A DNA stretch of 64,000 bases from Moraxella osloensis (lineage in GTDB: Bacteria > Pseudomonadota > Gammaproteobacteria > Pseudomonadales > Moraxellaceae). Location of the stretch: contig NZ_CP047226.1 in the NCBI RefSeq assembly GCF_009867135.1, positions 496,001-560,000 of the forward strand, in the 5' to 3' direction. The translations under genes and the position numbers were made by a program. Shown here piece after piece: positions 1 to 8,386 of this stretch (within the stretch, counting starts at the first letter, position 1; every line of letters begins with the position of its first letter). The notes below the pieces were generated by a model. That model saw nothing but the letters and a program-made list of their open reading frames with translations. It had not been told where the DNA came from and did no database searches.

Positions 1-2
1 TG

Positions 3-329
3 TCACGCAATGCGGAGTTTCACGTGCTGTATAACATGATGCTGGCTTTCCAGCATGGGCATCCATCTCGCGCGTCGGTGGGCAACCAAGTGCCTGGTAT
101 GGCAGAAGAGAGCATCAACCGCGTCAAAAAAGCATTGCCGTACTTTGACAAGCTATTATCGAGTCACAAATACTTGCTCGGTGATCGACTCACCTTCGCT
201 GATATCGTGTTGTATGTTGGTTTGGATTTTGGGCGAGTGATGAAGTTTAATCCCAAAGATGCCAGTGTGGTGGGTGACCATGTGGCACGTTTTTATGCGC
301 AAATGAGTGAGCGTTTTGGTAAAAAATAA
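3..329 (+). CDS. Glutathione S-transferase family protein, C-terminal part (cut by left window edge)
   Basis: The reading frame is open to the left edge, so only the C-terminal about 108 residues are visible; the GTG at 24 is internal, not a start. The visible part is the all-helical GST C-terminal domain. The segment GDRLTFADIVLYVGLDFGR has the family's conserved 'LTxAD' N-capping box and hydrophobic staple, which help form the electrophile-binding site. Cytosolic GSTs use glutathione to detoxify electrophiles. The glutathione-binding thioredoxin-fold domain would lie upstream, outside the window, so the subclass and catalytic residue cannot be judged. A strong hairpin terminator follows the stop at once, so this is the last gene of its transcript. 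Confidence 0.8.
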   Translation, partial: SRNAEFHVLYNMMLAFQHGHPSRASVGNQVPGMAEESINRVKKALPYFDKLLSSHKYLLGDRLTFADIVLYVGLDFGRVMKFNPKDASVVGDHVARFYAQMSERFGKK

Positions 330-342
330 CGGTTGTTGACAT

Positions 343-372
343 AAAAAAGGGCAGGCTAGATGCCCTTTTTTT
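343..372 (+). terminator. Rho-independent terminator between the GST gene and panE
   Basis: An 11-bp stem (AAAAAAGGGCA pairing with TGCCCTTTTTT) encloses a 7-nt loop and ends in a T run. It follows the GST stop codon by 13 nt. The A-rich 5' side lets it also act on the opposite strand for the convergent panE gene. Confidence 0.85.
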
Positions 373-458
373 ATTTGTATTGGTTATTCATTGCTTTTAT
401 TCAGCGCTTCTATGCAGCGTTTTTTGCAGCGCTTTTTTCAATAGCGCTAGGGTTGTCA

Positions 459-1427
459 TCACGACTGATTGTTAGCCATTAATGCACTAATGCCATCATA
501 TAGGGTGTCATTGACCGGCGTGTCAATGCCATGCTTATCACCCAATTCGCGAATTGTCCCTGCAAACAAATCAAGCTCACAGCGTCGCCCTGCTTTTAAA
601 TCCTGCCGCATCGAGGGCATGCCTTTAGGATCCAGCGCATCCATAATCGCCAGCCATTTTTTGAAATCTTCCTCGGTCAAGGGTACGCCTTCAGCGTGTG
701 CCACTGCCATCACTTCACGCATGGCGGCTTTGAACATCTCGCGCGCTTCACCCGCTTGTTGCACGGTATCAAAGGTGCCTTGATACAATGCCACGGTTTG
801 ATTGACGCCAGTATTTAACATCAATTTGCCCCACAGCTGGCGCGGCATGTCATCGCTCACTGAGTGCGGGAAATTGACTTGATTAAAGAGGGCATTGACT
901 TGTTGCACGCGTGCGCGTTCAGCGCTATCAGTTGTCATCGCGCCAATGACCAATTGTCCATGATCGCGATAAATCAGTTGGCTACCATTTTTCCCATTTT
1001 TTTCATGCGGCTCATTTTTCATAGCGTCCATTTGCTGCGCCACACAATACACAATGCGCTCGCCACCAAAGGCGTTTGCCAATACTTTTTCGCTAGCGAT
1101 ACCGTTTAGGGCAGAAACAATCAGCGTATTGTCGCCAAGTTGACTTTCAATCAAGGGCAATACGTCATTGAGTTGATAAAACTTGGTACACACCATCACC
1201 AAATCGGCAGGACTTAGGTTTGAAGGAGGGCTTTTGTTTGGTGTGACATAGTTGAGTTGTAATGGCTCGCCATTCACCAATAAACCTTGCTGTTGGTAGC
1301 GGTTGACACGGTCAGTATCGGCGACGATACGCAAGTTTTCAAAAGGCATGTTTGGGGCTAATAGACTTGCAAATAACGTCCCTAATGAGCCAAATCCAAC
1401 AATGGCAATAATCGGTGAATCGTTCAT
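459..1427 (-). CDS. panE: 2-dehydropantoate 2-reductase (ketopantoate reductase)
   Basis: NADPH-dependent reduction of ketopantoate to pantoate, the second step of pantothenate (coenzyme A) synthesis, cytosolic. The 322-residue protein starts MNDSPIIAIVGFGSLG: the Gly-rich Rossmann loop sits at the extreme N-terminus, as usual for the family. The catalytic-domain motif LWGKLMLNTGVN carries the conserved Lys and Asn, and the C-terminal MRQDLKAGRRCELD matches the family's substrate-binding 'S-M-x-Q-D...G-R-x-E-D' block. A longer frame reaches 1541, but it would overlap the divergent exported-protein gene at 1513 and adds residues unlike the family. The ATG at 1427 has an AGGAA ribosome site. 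Length is close to the usual 300-320 residues. It stands alone; other pan genes are not nearby. Confidence 0.88.
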   Translation of the reverse strand: MNDSPIIAIVGFGSLGTLFASLLAPNMPFENLRIVADTDRVNRYQQQGLLVNGEPLQLNYVTPNKSPPSNLSPADLVMVCTKFYQLNDVLPLIESQLGDNTLIVSALNGIASEKVLANAFGGERIVYCVAQQMDAMKNEPHEKNGKNGSQLIYRDHGQLVIGAMTTDSAERARVQQVNALFNQVNFPHSVSDDMPRQLWGKLMLNTGVNQTVALYQGTFDTVQQAGEAREMFKAAMREVMAVAHAEGVPLTEEDFKKWLAIMDALDPKGMPSMRQDLKAGRRCELDLFAGTIRELGDKHGIDTPVNDTLYDGISALMANNQS

Positions 1428-1512
1428 CTTTTTTCCTGTTATTTTGCGATATTGATTAGAGTTGTGATAAAGTTTAGCAGATTTTTGCACATATTTTAAA
1501 AAAGGAATCACA

Positions 1513-2145
1513 ATGAAATTATTAAAAATGGCTGTGTTCATGGGTTGTTTATCTATTTTGTCCTTTTCACCAGTTACTCAAGCGAAACTTACTGTAGTTG
1601 CCGGACCATTGGCTTATCCCGCAAATCAAATTCCTAGCGATGAATCGCTAAAAAAATTGGTACAAGTTCAGCAAATGGACAAGACGTTTAGCGAGATGAT
1701 GGAGCAGAGCAAGGGCGTTGTAACGCAAACGGTTCAAAATGCTATCAAAGATAATCTTAAAGACCAAAAACTGTCAGAGACACAACAACAACAGATACAA
1801 CAAGTCGTCAATGACTTTATGCAAAAATCGCTTGAAGCTCAAAACCAACCAAAAATGCGTGAACAATTTATCAATGCTTTTATCGAAACGGCAAAAACTA
1901 CTTATACCCAGGCAGAAGTCAATTCAATGATTGATTTTTATGGCTCAACTGTTGGGCAATCAGTCATTGCCAAACAATCGCAATTTGGTAAAGCTTATCT
2001 TGAGAAAATCATGCCGATTGTTATGGAAAATCAGCAACAAACTTTGCAAGAGCTAATGCCAGCGTTTAAGCAAAAGTTAGAAAAAATAGTTCAGCCTAAT
2101 CAAAAAACCACCAAAAAAGCTAATAGCAAAATTGGTAAAAAATAA
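1513..2145 (+). CDS. DUF2059 exported protein
   Basis: A 210-residue protein with a clear Sec signal peptide (residues 1-24, positive MKLLK start, hydrophobic core, cleavage after TQA). It is therefore probably periplasmic. Residues about 115-190 (FIETAKTTYTQAEVNSMIDF, then YGSTVGQSV) match the DUF2059 helical domain, whose function is unknown. The rest is Gln/Lys-rich and the C-terminus is strongly basic. An AAAGGA ribosome site lies 7 nt before the ATG. Its TAA overlaps the bioD start as TAATG, so bioD is probably translated by coupling from this gene. No functional link to biotin is known. Confidence 0.8.
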   Translation: MKLLKMAVFMGCLSILSFSPVTQAKLTVVAGPLAYPANQIPSDESLKKLVQVQQMDKTFSEMMEQSKGVVTQTVQNAIKDNLKDQKLSETQQQQIQQVVNDFMQKSLEAQNQPKMREQFINAFIETAKTTYTQAEVNSMIDFYGSTVGQSVIAKQSQFGKAYLEKIMPIVMENQQQTLQELMPAFKQKLEKIVQPNQKTTKKANSKIGKK

Positions 2146-2846
2146 TGACATTACCAAACATCGATAACGCGTCATTTTCATTAAAAGGCGCATATTTTGT
2201 CACAGGTACCGACACCGAAATCGGTAAAACCACCACCACGGCGCAATTAGTCAAAAGTCTGGCTGAGCAAGGCAAAAGTGTATATGCCATCAAGCCAGTC
2301 ACCGCAGGTCTAGAAACCGATGACAACGGGCAAACATATAGCGATGATGCAAGGCGCATTAATCAATTTGCCAATGTCAAACCACCGCTGTCTGCCATTG
2401 CGCCTATCCAGCTAGCGACACCTTGCTCACCGCATATCGCCGCGCAGCTTGATGGCGTGACACTCACCAAAACCCAACTAGTCGATACCATCCATAAGTC
2501 CATCGCAGCTTATCCTGCCGATGTGATTTTGGTTGAAGGGGCAGGCGGCTGGTTTACCCCTATTAATGAGCAAGAAACGCTTGCTGATGTAGCAGCCGCG
2601 CTCAAATACCCTGTCATCCTGGTCGTCGGTATCAAGCTTGGCAGCCTTAATCATGCCATGCTAACCCTACAAGCAATTTGGCAAGCAGGGCTAAAAGTCG
2701 CTTTGGTTATTTTTAATCAATTACAGACCGACACGCCTTTTGTCGATGCGCAAATTGACTGGTTAAGTCAGCAAATTTTACGCCAGTCTACTGGATATCA
2801 AAACAAGCCACCCTTGATGGTCAAACAAGGCGTTTTAACCCATTAA
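2145..2846 (+). CDS. bioD: Dethiobiotin synthetase
   Basis: ATP-dependent carboxylation and ring closure of 7,8-diaminopelargonate to dethiobiotin, the next-to-last step of biotin synthesis, cytosolic homodimer. The P-loop GTDTEIGKTT is at residues 21-30, including the family's T-D-T-x-x-G-K-T signature. The segment VEGAGGWFTPI is the conserved second substrate/ATP-site motif. At 233 residues it is the normal length (about 225). It starts inside the stop codon of the DUF2059 gene (TAATG), which gives translational coupling. No other bio genes are adjacent, so biotin genes are scattered in this organism. Confidence 0.9.
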   Translation: MTLPNIDNASFSLKGAYFVTGTDTEIGKTTTTAQLVKSLAEQGKSVYAIKPVTAGLETDDNGQTYSDDARRINQFANVKPPLSAIAPIQLATPCSPHIAAQLDGVTLTKTQLVDTIHKSIAAYPADVILVEGAGGWFTPINEQETLADVAAALKYPVILVVGIKLGSLNHAMLTLQAIWQAGLKVALVIFNQLQTDTPFVDAQIDWLSQQILRQSTGYQNKPPLMVKQGVLTH

Positions 2847-2863
2847 ATTTTTATCCAATCACA

Positions 2864-2892
2864 TTGCATTTTGGCATAAGTTATGGTATAAA
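2864..2892 (+). promoter_or_regulatory. Predicted sigma-70 promoter of rpmB-rpmG
   Basis: TTGCAT (2864-2869) and TATAAA (2887-2892) are separated by 17 bp. The predicted start near 2899 leaves a leader of about 250 nt before rpmB. Confidence 0.65.
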
Positions 2893-2930
2893 TAGCGGCT
2901 TTAAATTTACTAGCGATTTTTTGACGCTTG

Positions 2931-3127
2931 CTTAAAATGGTTTTGATTGACGCAAGTCAAGTGACTACCCGTGAGTAGCTAATTTTAAGTGCGCCGCCAA
3001 AAGATTAATTATTGATTCAAACTGAGATACTCAACACTAGAATCGTTGAAACCCTAGCTTTTTTTAGCTTCAATGATATGCGAGATGTGCGAGTATCAGT
3101 TGTGACAGGCATGAGCAGCCCTCATGC
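2931..3127 (+). promoter_or_regulatory. Structured 5' leader of the rpmB-rpmG operon (candidate regulatory RNA)
   Basis: Three sets of inverted repeats lie between the promoter and rpmB. Domain 1: CTTAAAAT (2931-2938) pairs with ATTTTAAG (2982-2989) and encloses two hairpins, TTGAC-GCAA-GTCAA (2947-2960, a GNRA tetraloop) and CTAC/GTAG (2965-2978). This is a three-way-junction layout. Domain 2: GATACTC (3026-3032) pairs with GAGTATC (3091-3097) around an inner TTGAA/TTCAA hairpin. Domain 3: GCATGAG (3109-3115) pairs with CTCATGC (3121-3127), just upstream of the rpmB ribosome site. The pairings are seen directly. A regulatory role, for example autogenous control by L28, is inference. Confidence 0.45.
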
Positions 3128-3147
3128 ACACCGATTAGGAGTAAGCC

Positions 3148-3384
3148 ATGTCTCGAGTATGCCAAGTGACTGGAAAACGCCCAGCGGTAGGTAACAATGT
3201 TTCTCACGCAAACAACAAAACCCGCCGTCGTTTTCTACCAAATCTACACACCCATCGTTTTTGGGTAGAGAGCGAAAACCGCTTTGTTAAGCTTCGCTTG
3301 ACTACCAAAGGTATGCGTATCATTGATAAAGTTGGTATTGACCAAGTTTTAACTGATATGCGTGCTCGTGGCGAAAAAATCTAA
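3148..3384 (+). CDS. rpmB: 50S ribosomal protein bL28
   Basis: Structural protein of the large ribosomal subunit. The 78-residue product starts [12 protein letters not shown] and has the family's N-terminal 'CxVTGK' block, the basic [13 protein letters not shown] segment that contacts rRNA, and the C-terminal 'GxDxVL' region (here [13 protein letters not shown]). Length and sequence match the usual 78-residue proteobacterial form. An AGGAG-type site is placed normally before the ATG. It is the first gene of the rpmB-rpmG operon, 35 nt upstream of rpmG, behind a long structured leader. Confidence 0.97.
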   Translation: MSRVCQVTGKRPAVGNNVSHANNKTRRRFLPNLHTHRFWVESENRFVKLRLTTKGMRIIDKVGIDQVLTDMRARGEKI

Positions 3385-3419
3385 TTTTTGCCTTTTCATA
3401 TTCTTAGGGAGCAATTGCG

Positions 3420-3575
3420 ATGCGTGATAAAATCAAATTAGTTTCAACTGCAGGTACGGGTTATTTTTATACCACGACCAAAAACAAACGTACCATGCCA
3501 AACAAAATGGAAATCAAAAAATTTGATCCAGTGGTACGTCAACATGTTGTATTCAAAGAAGCTAAAATCAAATAA
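3420..3575 (+). CDS. rpmG: 50S ribosomal protein bL33 (zinc-free form)
   Basis: A 51-residue large-subunit ribosomal protein ([20 protein letters not shown]...KEAKIK), translated by hand from the sequence. It contains no cysteine, so it is the zinc-independent C-minus type of bL33, normal in most gammaproteobacteria. It follows rpmB by 35 nt with a GGGAG-type ribosome site and is followed by a terminator, so rpmB-rpmG form a two-gene operon. Confidence 0.96.
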   Translation: MRDKIKLVSTAGTGYFYTTTKNKRTMPNKMEIKKFDPVVRQHVVFKEAKIK

Positions 3576-3610
3576 TTGACTGACACAGTCTATTTGACGC
3601 GCTATTTGAT

Positions 3611-3646
3611 AAAAAGGTGGGTAACTTAGGTTAACCCACTTTTTTT
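3611..3646 (+). terminator. Rho-independent terminator of rpmB-rpmG
   Basis: A GGTGGGT-AAC / GTTAACCCACT stem (one bulged base) is flanked by an A run and a run of seven T. It lies 35 nt past rpmG. Confidence 0.85.
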
Positions 3647-3774
3647 ATGCACAAAAATTATAAAATCGCTAAAAAATTGGCAGAAAATATCAGTTGCTCC
3701 CAATCGCTACCATGATGGATGGTAAGATGAATTACAAGGCGTCTTGGCAGCTGAAACAGCCGAAGCAGCCGATG

Positions 3775-5241
3775 TTACTTGTGCAGTTGGTGGCTACTTA
3801 AGCTATGGGCATCGCTAGTAGCACTGGCGGCAGTCGATGGCGCTATCACAACCGCAGGTAAGGGTTTAAGACTGTTTTCAAACTCTGGCAGTTTTGTTTT
3901 AATAGCATCACCCATCACCAATTGCGGCTCAGACGGCTCAAAGCCCATCATTTTTTCCCGTTCAGCAATGCGTTTGCTGGCGGCTTCAAACGCAGGTTGA
4001 AAACGGCGAAGCTTGGGTAAGCTTTCAGCAAAAAATGCTTGTCCAAAGTAAGTATATTCGGCTTCATTAGAACAGCCAAACGATGATTTATTCGCCGCTG
4101 AGGCAGTAATGACTAGGGTGTACGGCGATTTTAAATCATTGATAAATGAGCCAGAATAACAGGCTGATATCACAATGACGCGCCATTTAATGCCAGATTT
4201 ATCCAATGATTGGCGTAGCCATTTGGCATCGACATTATCGAGCGCTAGCGGTGGGTTCGACATCTCAATCACCTTGTCACCCCCATGCGAGGTCAAGGTC
4301 AAAAATAGCACATCTTCATTGACATCCATTTTTTTGGCGATACTTTGCAAGGCGCGTTCAATACTGGTTTTACTGGCAATCGGTAGCGCAGACAGGGTAT
4401 TGGTGTTGTTAATGAGTTCCACCGAGCGTCCTGCTGTGCCAAATTGATGGTCAAAGTATTCTTTGGTCAGCTCAATTTCTGAGCGGAACACATCTTGCTC
4501 GCCATGACCTGCGACACCCATAAAGTACCAATCATGTATAGTCGGGCGTTGCGGCTGCACGTTATTTAGCATATCAGCCAGAAGCTCAGGCTGCGCATAA
4601 AATGCCGCTTCAGTAACCACGGGTTCAACGGGGTCGGATTGAAAAATTGGCTCAGATTGCACGTTTTTTTGCCACACGCTGAGTACGGCAAACGCACCTA
4701 GCATAATCAGAACACGCTCAATCCATGACCAGCGTAATTGATTACCAAAAATCCATAGCAGCGATAACGACTGCCAGACAAACGCCAATACGAACACAAT
4801 ACCAATCGTATCAAACGTCCATTCAGGTAGCCAGCCCAAGTCTGAGATAAACTGAATCAAGCTTTGCACCAGCATCATGAAAGTGTCAGCACACAGCCAC
4901 AAAATCGCCGGCACAAAAATCAGCATGGCATTAAAATGCCGTTTGGCAAGAATCAATCCTGCCACCAACATCACCATCGGCCATACCAAATAACTAATCA
5001 GCCCTTGTGGATTAAAATGGGTAGCATCTTCAGCCACCAACCACGAAAACAGCAAATTACTCGCCAGTGCCGTCAATCCGAACAATAAAAACTGCCATAC
5101 GGTGGGCTTGACCCAATAAAACGCACGTTTTGAACCTATTAGCATGTGACCCGTGGCACGGATATTGGCGATGACGTTATGAGAAAAACGTTTGAGCGGG
5201 GTTAAATCAAGATCGGTAAGAGAAGTTGGCAAAATATCCAC
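3775..5241 (-). CDS. Membrane-anchored C13-family (legumain-like) cysteine peptidase
   Basis: A 488-residue protein of two halves. Residues about 47-190 hold five hydrophobic helices (about 48-69, 82-100, 104-128, 144-165, 176-190). Residues about 230-420 are a peptidase C13/caspase-fold domain. The catalytic pair is visible: His319 in LTSHGGD and Cys361 in VISACYSGSF, the clan CD arrangement of a beta-strand followed by H-G and a beta-strand followed by S-x-C. The following ITASAANKSSFGC resembles the legumain S1-pocket region. Family members cleave after Asn/Asp in eukaryotes; bacterial substrates are unknown. The peptidase half probably faces the periplasm, but topology was not computed. 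The gene stands alone, convergent with rpmG and divergent from nhaA. Confidence 0.78.
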   Translation of the reverse strand: MDILPTSLTDLDLTPLKRFSHNVIANIRATGHMLIGSKRAFYWVKPTVWQFLLFGLTALASNLLFSWLVAEDATHFNPQGLISYLVWPMVMLVAGLILAKRHFNAMLIFVPAILWLCADTFMMLVQSLIQFISDLGWLPEWTFDTIGIVFVLAFVWQSLSLLWIFGNQLRWSWIERVLIMLGAFAVLSVWQKNVQSEPIFQSDPVEPVVTEAAFYAQPELLADMLNNVQPQRPTIHDWYFMGVAGHGEQDVFRSEIELTKEYFDHQFGTAGRSVELINNTNTLSALPIASKTSIERALQSIAKKMDVNEDVLFLTLTSHGGDKVIEMSNPPLALDNVDAKWLRQSLDKSGIKWRVIVISACYSGSFINDLKSPYTLVITASAANKSSFGCSNEAEYTYFGQAFFAESLPKLRRFQPAFEAASKRIAEREKMMGFEPSEPQLVMGDAIKTKLPEFENSLKPLPAVVIAPSTAASATSDAHSLSSHQLHK

Positions 5242-5574
5242 ACTGTTGAAAGGCTGATTCTAAATGGGTAGGAGAGTAGCCATAAAATGATAATACAAAA
5301 TAGCGATGGGGTGTTAACAACTTTCTCAATCATTCGTGTTTAGAATCTTAACTATCAACGCTAGCAAATCATACGCCCAAAAATTAATTTATCTTAAATA
5401 GTAAATAAATGAATAAAATTTTCTATTAAAGTAAAATAATGAAATTATTTATCATAAAAATAGATTATATGATATAATAAAATATATGGTATGATGGTAT
5501 TATAGGCTATTTTACTTGGTTTAAGTGTGGTATGTTTCATAAATAAAAATGGTATTAAAAAGAGTTTTAGACGG

Positions 5575-6795
5575 ATGATAGTATTTAACCAATTTAAAAA
5601 ATTTTTGGCACACGATATGGCGGCGGGTATCGTGTTGGCGTTTGCCGCTGTGTTGGCGATGCTGGTAGCAAACTCTCCGCTGAGTGACATATACGAGCAT
5701 TTTTTGCATCTGCCTATTTCGATAAAAATCGGTTCTTTTAGTATCAACCATTATTTATTACACTGGATCAACGATGGCCTAATGGTGGTGTTTTTCTTTT
5801 TAGTAGGGCTTGAGCTGAAGCGGGAAATGCTGGTGGGCGAGCTATCAGAGGTCAAAAAAGTCGTCTTGCCTGCGATTGCTGCAGTCGGTGGCATGATGGT
5901 ACCTGCGATTTTTTATGCCGCATTCAATTATCAGCATGCAGATTTGATGAAAGGTTGGGCGATTCCGGCGGCGACAGATATCGCGTTTGCCTTAGGTGTG
6001 CTGACTTTACTGGGCAATCGCGTGCCCGCCGCGCTCAAAGTATTCTTGGCATCGATTGCTATTTTTGATGATATCGGTGCGATTATCATTATTGCGTTAT
6101 TTTATTCATCGGGTTTGTCGATGGCGGCACTGACTTGGGTCGGGGTATGTTTGGTGATATTGTGGCTCATGAATCGCTTTAACGTCACCCGCACCACTGC
6201 TTATATAATGATTGGCGTTTTGCTTTGGGCAGCGATGCTCAAGTCGGGCATACATGCGACGCTTGCCGGTGTGCTGCTTGCGCTATTCATCCCAATGACA
6301 GACAACAAGCACCCTGAGCATTCACCCCTCGAATCGGTTGAACATGACTTGCAGGACACAGTCAGTTTTATTATTTTACCGATTTTTGCGTTTGCCAATG
6401 CGGGCATTTATCTCGGTGGTACGGGGCTGTCCTCGCTATTGCATACGGTACCGCTCGGCATTGCCCTGGGGCTGCTACTGGGTAAACCGATTGGGGTGAT
6501 GTTATTTAGTTGGCTTGGCGTCAAGCTTGGGTTAGCTAGCTTGCCTACCAATGTTGATTGGCGACAAGTATTTGGTGTGGCGATTTTATGTGGTATTGGC
6601 TTTACCATGAGTTTGTTTATTGGTGGGCTTGCCTTTGCGGGGCTTGAAGTCAAGCCGTTTGACGAACGAATCGGCATTATTTTAGGGTCATTATTGGCAG
6701 GTATATTGGGGTATTTTTACCTCAAGAAAGTCTTACCAACCCACGCGCTGACACAGCCGGTGACTAATCCTGAAGACCATACCTATATTCGCTAA
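5575..6795 (+). CDS. nhaA: Na+/H+ antiporter NhaA
   Basis: Inner-membrane antiporter that expels Na+ (or Li+) in exchange for 2 H+, for salt and alkaline-pH tolerance. The 406-residue product has about 12 hydrophobic helices. The two adjacent ion-binding aspartates are in AIFDDIGAI (Asp165-Asp166 here; Asp163-Asp164 in E. coli), and the [15 protein letters not shown] segment of the unwound helix IV is intact. The frame opens earlier with a GTG at 5527, but the ATG at 5575 gives the normal N-terminus ([18 protein letters not shown]). The 285-nt region upstream is very A+T-rich and no confident promoter can be named. A terminator follows. Confidence 0.94.
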   Translation: MIVFNQFKKFLAHDMAAGIVLAFAAVLAMLVANSPLSDIYEHFLHLPISIKIGSFSINHYLLHWINDGLMVVFFFLVGLELKREMLVGELSEVKKVVLPAIAAVGGMMVPAIFYAAFNYQHADLMKGWAIPAATDIAFALGVLTLLGNRVPAALKVFLASIAIFDDIGAIIIIALFYSSGLSMAALTWVGVCLVILWLMNRFNVTRTTAYIMIGVLLWAAMLKSGIHATLAGVLLALFIPMTDNKHPEHSPLESVEHDLQDTVSFIILPIFAFANAGIYLGGTGLSSLLHTVPLGIALGLLLGKPIGVMLFSWLGVKLGLASLPTNVDWRQVFGVAILCGIGFTMSLFIGGLAFAGLEVKPFDERIGIILGSLLAGILGYFYLKKVLPTHALTQPVTNPEDHTYIR

Positions 6796-6836
6796 GCTAT
6801 TTACCCAAGGGTAGTGTAACGATAAATAAAATCTAC

Positions 6837-6870
6837 AAATGATAGCAACGAATATTGCTATCATTTTTTT
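6837..6870 (+). terminator. Rho-independent terminator of nhaA
   Basis: ATGATAGCAA (6839-6848) pairs with TTGCTATCAT (6855-6864), a perfect 10-bp stem, followed by six T. Confidence 0.85.
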
Positions 6871-6908
6871 ATCCCAATAATTTTGTGATCAATAATAAGG
6901 AAAACACC

Positions 6909-7313
6909 ATGCCAACTAACAAGATAATGGGTAAAAAAGCCGCATGGTTGGGCGGTGGTGTGGCAATAATTGGTCTATTGGCAAGTTGCGTCAGCGTGGC
7001 GTACCAATCGCTGCAAAATGGTAAGTTAAGCGATATCAAAGAAAGCATTGAGAGTGTACCCAAAAAAACGGTGACCCTAAAAGGCACATTTACCCAAAGC
7101 TTAGAGCAATCTGAATTTAATGACGGTACCACCAAATACCATGTATTTGACCCAAACAACCTGTTAGCCGAGTATGCCAAAGCGCAAGGTCAAACGGGCG
7201 TGTCGATTAGTTTACCTGTCTGCATTGAAGGGCGAGTGACTGAAAAAGGACGTTACGGACATTTAGGAAAATATCCGTATGAGCTGTGGGTGGATAAGAT
7301 TTGCCAGTCCTAA
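6909..7313 (+). CDS. Small predicted lipoprotein of unknown function
   Basis: A 134-residue protein. The frame opens upstream, but ATG 6909 has a good AAGGA site and avoids starting inside the nhaA terminator. After a basic start (KIMGKKAA) comes a hydrophobic stretch ending LLASC, a plausible lipobox with the lipidated Cys near residue 28. The mature part has two blocks, KKTVTLKGTFTQSLEQSEF and VCIEGRVTEKGRYGHLG, that look like beta-strands of an OB-like barrel; this is a visual impression. It contains two further Cys residues (PVCIEG and the C-terminal KICQS) that could form a disulphide. I do not recognise the family. It lies between nhaA and a convergent LysR gene with its own ribosome site. 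Confidence 0.65.
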   Translation: MPTNKIMGKKAAWLGGGVAIIGLLASCVSVAYQSLQNGKLSDIKESIESVPKKTVTLKGTFTQSLEQSEFNDGTTKYHVFDPNNLLAEYAKAQGQTGVSISLPVCIEGRVTEKGRYGHLGKYPYELWVDKICQS

Positions 7314-7348
7314 ACCAATCCTAGATAAGCCGCTTGTCTGACCATCCT

Positions 7349-8386
7349 TCATTGACGGTCAGGATCAATTTCAACCAAATCAATGGGCTGGGTATGCAGC
7401 GAACCATCTTGAATCGCGGTTTGGAGCGGATACTTGATGCGATCTTCGGCGATGATTTGTCGCGACACATGTTGAATCAACTGACGTAACCAACGATGCG
7501 CAGGGTGATGCTGTAATAGCGGCGACCACGCCATCGTCAATTCAAACTCTGGAATAAAAAATGGCGGCTCTTTAAGCACGATATCATCATTATTCGCCTG
7601 CATGCGCGCCACCCGAGTCGGCAGCGTAGCAATTAAATCTTTATTAGCGGTGAGCATCGCAGGCATCTGATAATGACGGGTAAAGACACTGATTTGACGT
7701 TTCTGACCGAGGCGTTGTAACGCCGCATCAATCGAGCCCAGTCCACCAGATTTTTCGGGATTGACGCCAAAACCCACCCCCATGCCTGTTTTAGAGACCC
7801 AAACGTGCTGCGCTTTAAGATAATTTTTTAGGTTAAAGCGATTGACATACGGACTATCAGCCGACAACAAACAACTAAAAGTATCACGCCAAATTAGCAC
7901 TTGGTGAAAGCTTTGCGGTACTTCATTAAAACGATTAATCGCCAAATCAACCCGACCTTGCTCCATATCTCGATACGACACATCTGAAGGCGTCAAAAAG
8001 TCCAAAATCACGTTTGGGGCTTCACTGCGCAGCGCTTTAACTAGCCTAGGCACCAGTGTCGCTTCGGCATAATCTGACGTCATAATCCGAAACACACGAC
8101 TTGAGGTATAAGGACGAAACTCAGTACGCGGCTCTAATAGCTGGGTTAAATCCGCTAACAATTCGCGTACGCGAGGCTGTAATTCAAGCGCCCGCTCCGT
8201 CGGCGTCATGCCTTCAGATGAGCGAATCAACAAGGGATCATTAAACAACTTACGCAAACGACGTAAAATATTACTCATGGCGGGCTGGGTAATGCCGAGT
8301 TGCTCAGAGGCTCTGGTGACGTTTTTTTCTCGAAGTAATACATCAAGATGCACCAAAAGGTTCAAATCCACACGTTGTAAATCCAT
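7349..8386 (-). CDS. LysR-family transcriptional regulator (NodD/DntR-like)
   Basis: A 345-residue LTTR. Residues 1-65 are the winged helix-turn-helix (NLLVHLDVLLREKNVTRA, then LGITQPAMSNILRRLR). Residues about 90-300 form the periplasmic-binding-protein-like effector domain. The 'DLNLLVHLDVLL' opening and the RPYTSSRVFRIMTSDYAE segment resemble the NodD/NahR/DntR branch, which often senses aromatic or organic acids. It is divergent from aceA across a 451-bp A+T-rich region, so it could regulate aceA and itself; this is inferred from position only. Its effector cannot be read from the sequence. At 345 residues it is longer than a typical 300-residue LTTR because of a C-terminal tail. Confidence 0.85.
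   Translation of the reverse strand: MDLQRVDLNLLVHLDVLLREKNVTRASEQLGITQPAMSNILRRLRKLFNDPLLIRSSEGMTPTERALELQPRVRELLADLTQLLEPRTEFRPYTSSRVFRIMTSDYAEATLVPRLVKALRSEAPNVILDFLTPSDVSYRDMEQGRVDLAINRFNEVPQSFHQVLIWRDTFSCLLSADSPYVNRFNLKNYLKAQHVWVSKTGMGVGFGVNPEKSGGLGSIDAALQRLGQKRQISVFTRHYQMPAMLTANKDLIATLPTRVARMQANNDDIVLKEPPFFIPEFELTMAWSPLLQHHPAHRWLRQLIQHVSRQIIAEDRIKYPLQTAIQDGSLHTQPIDLVEIDPDRQ

Noticed and set aside
1428..1541. 38-codon N-terminal extension of panE
   Set aside because: It would overlap the divergent DUF2059 gene start; the ATG at 1427 has a proper ribosome site and places the Rossmann loop correctly.
3012..3194. 60-codon frame in the rpmB leader
   Set aside because: It overlaps rpmB in another frame, and the DNA is better explained by RNA pairing; no ribosome site.
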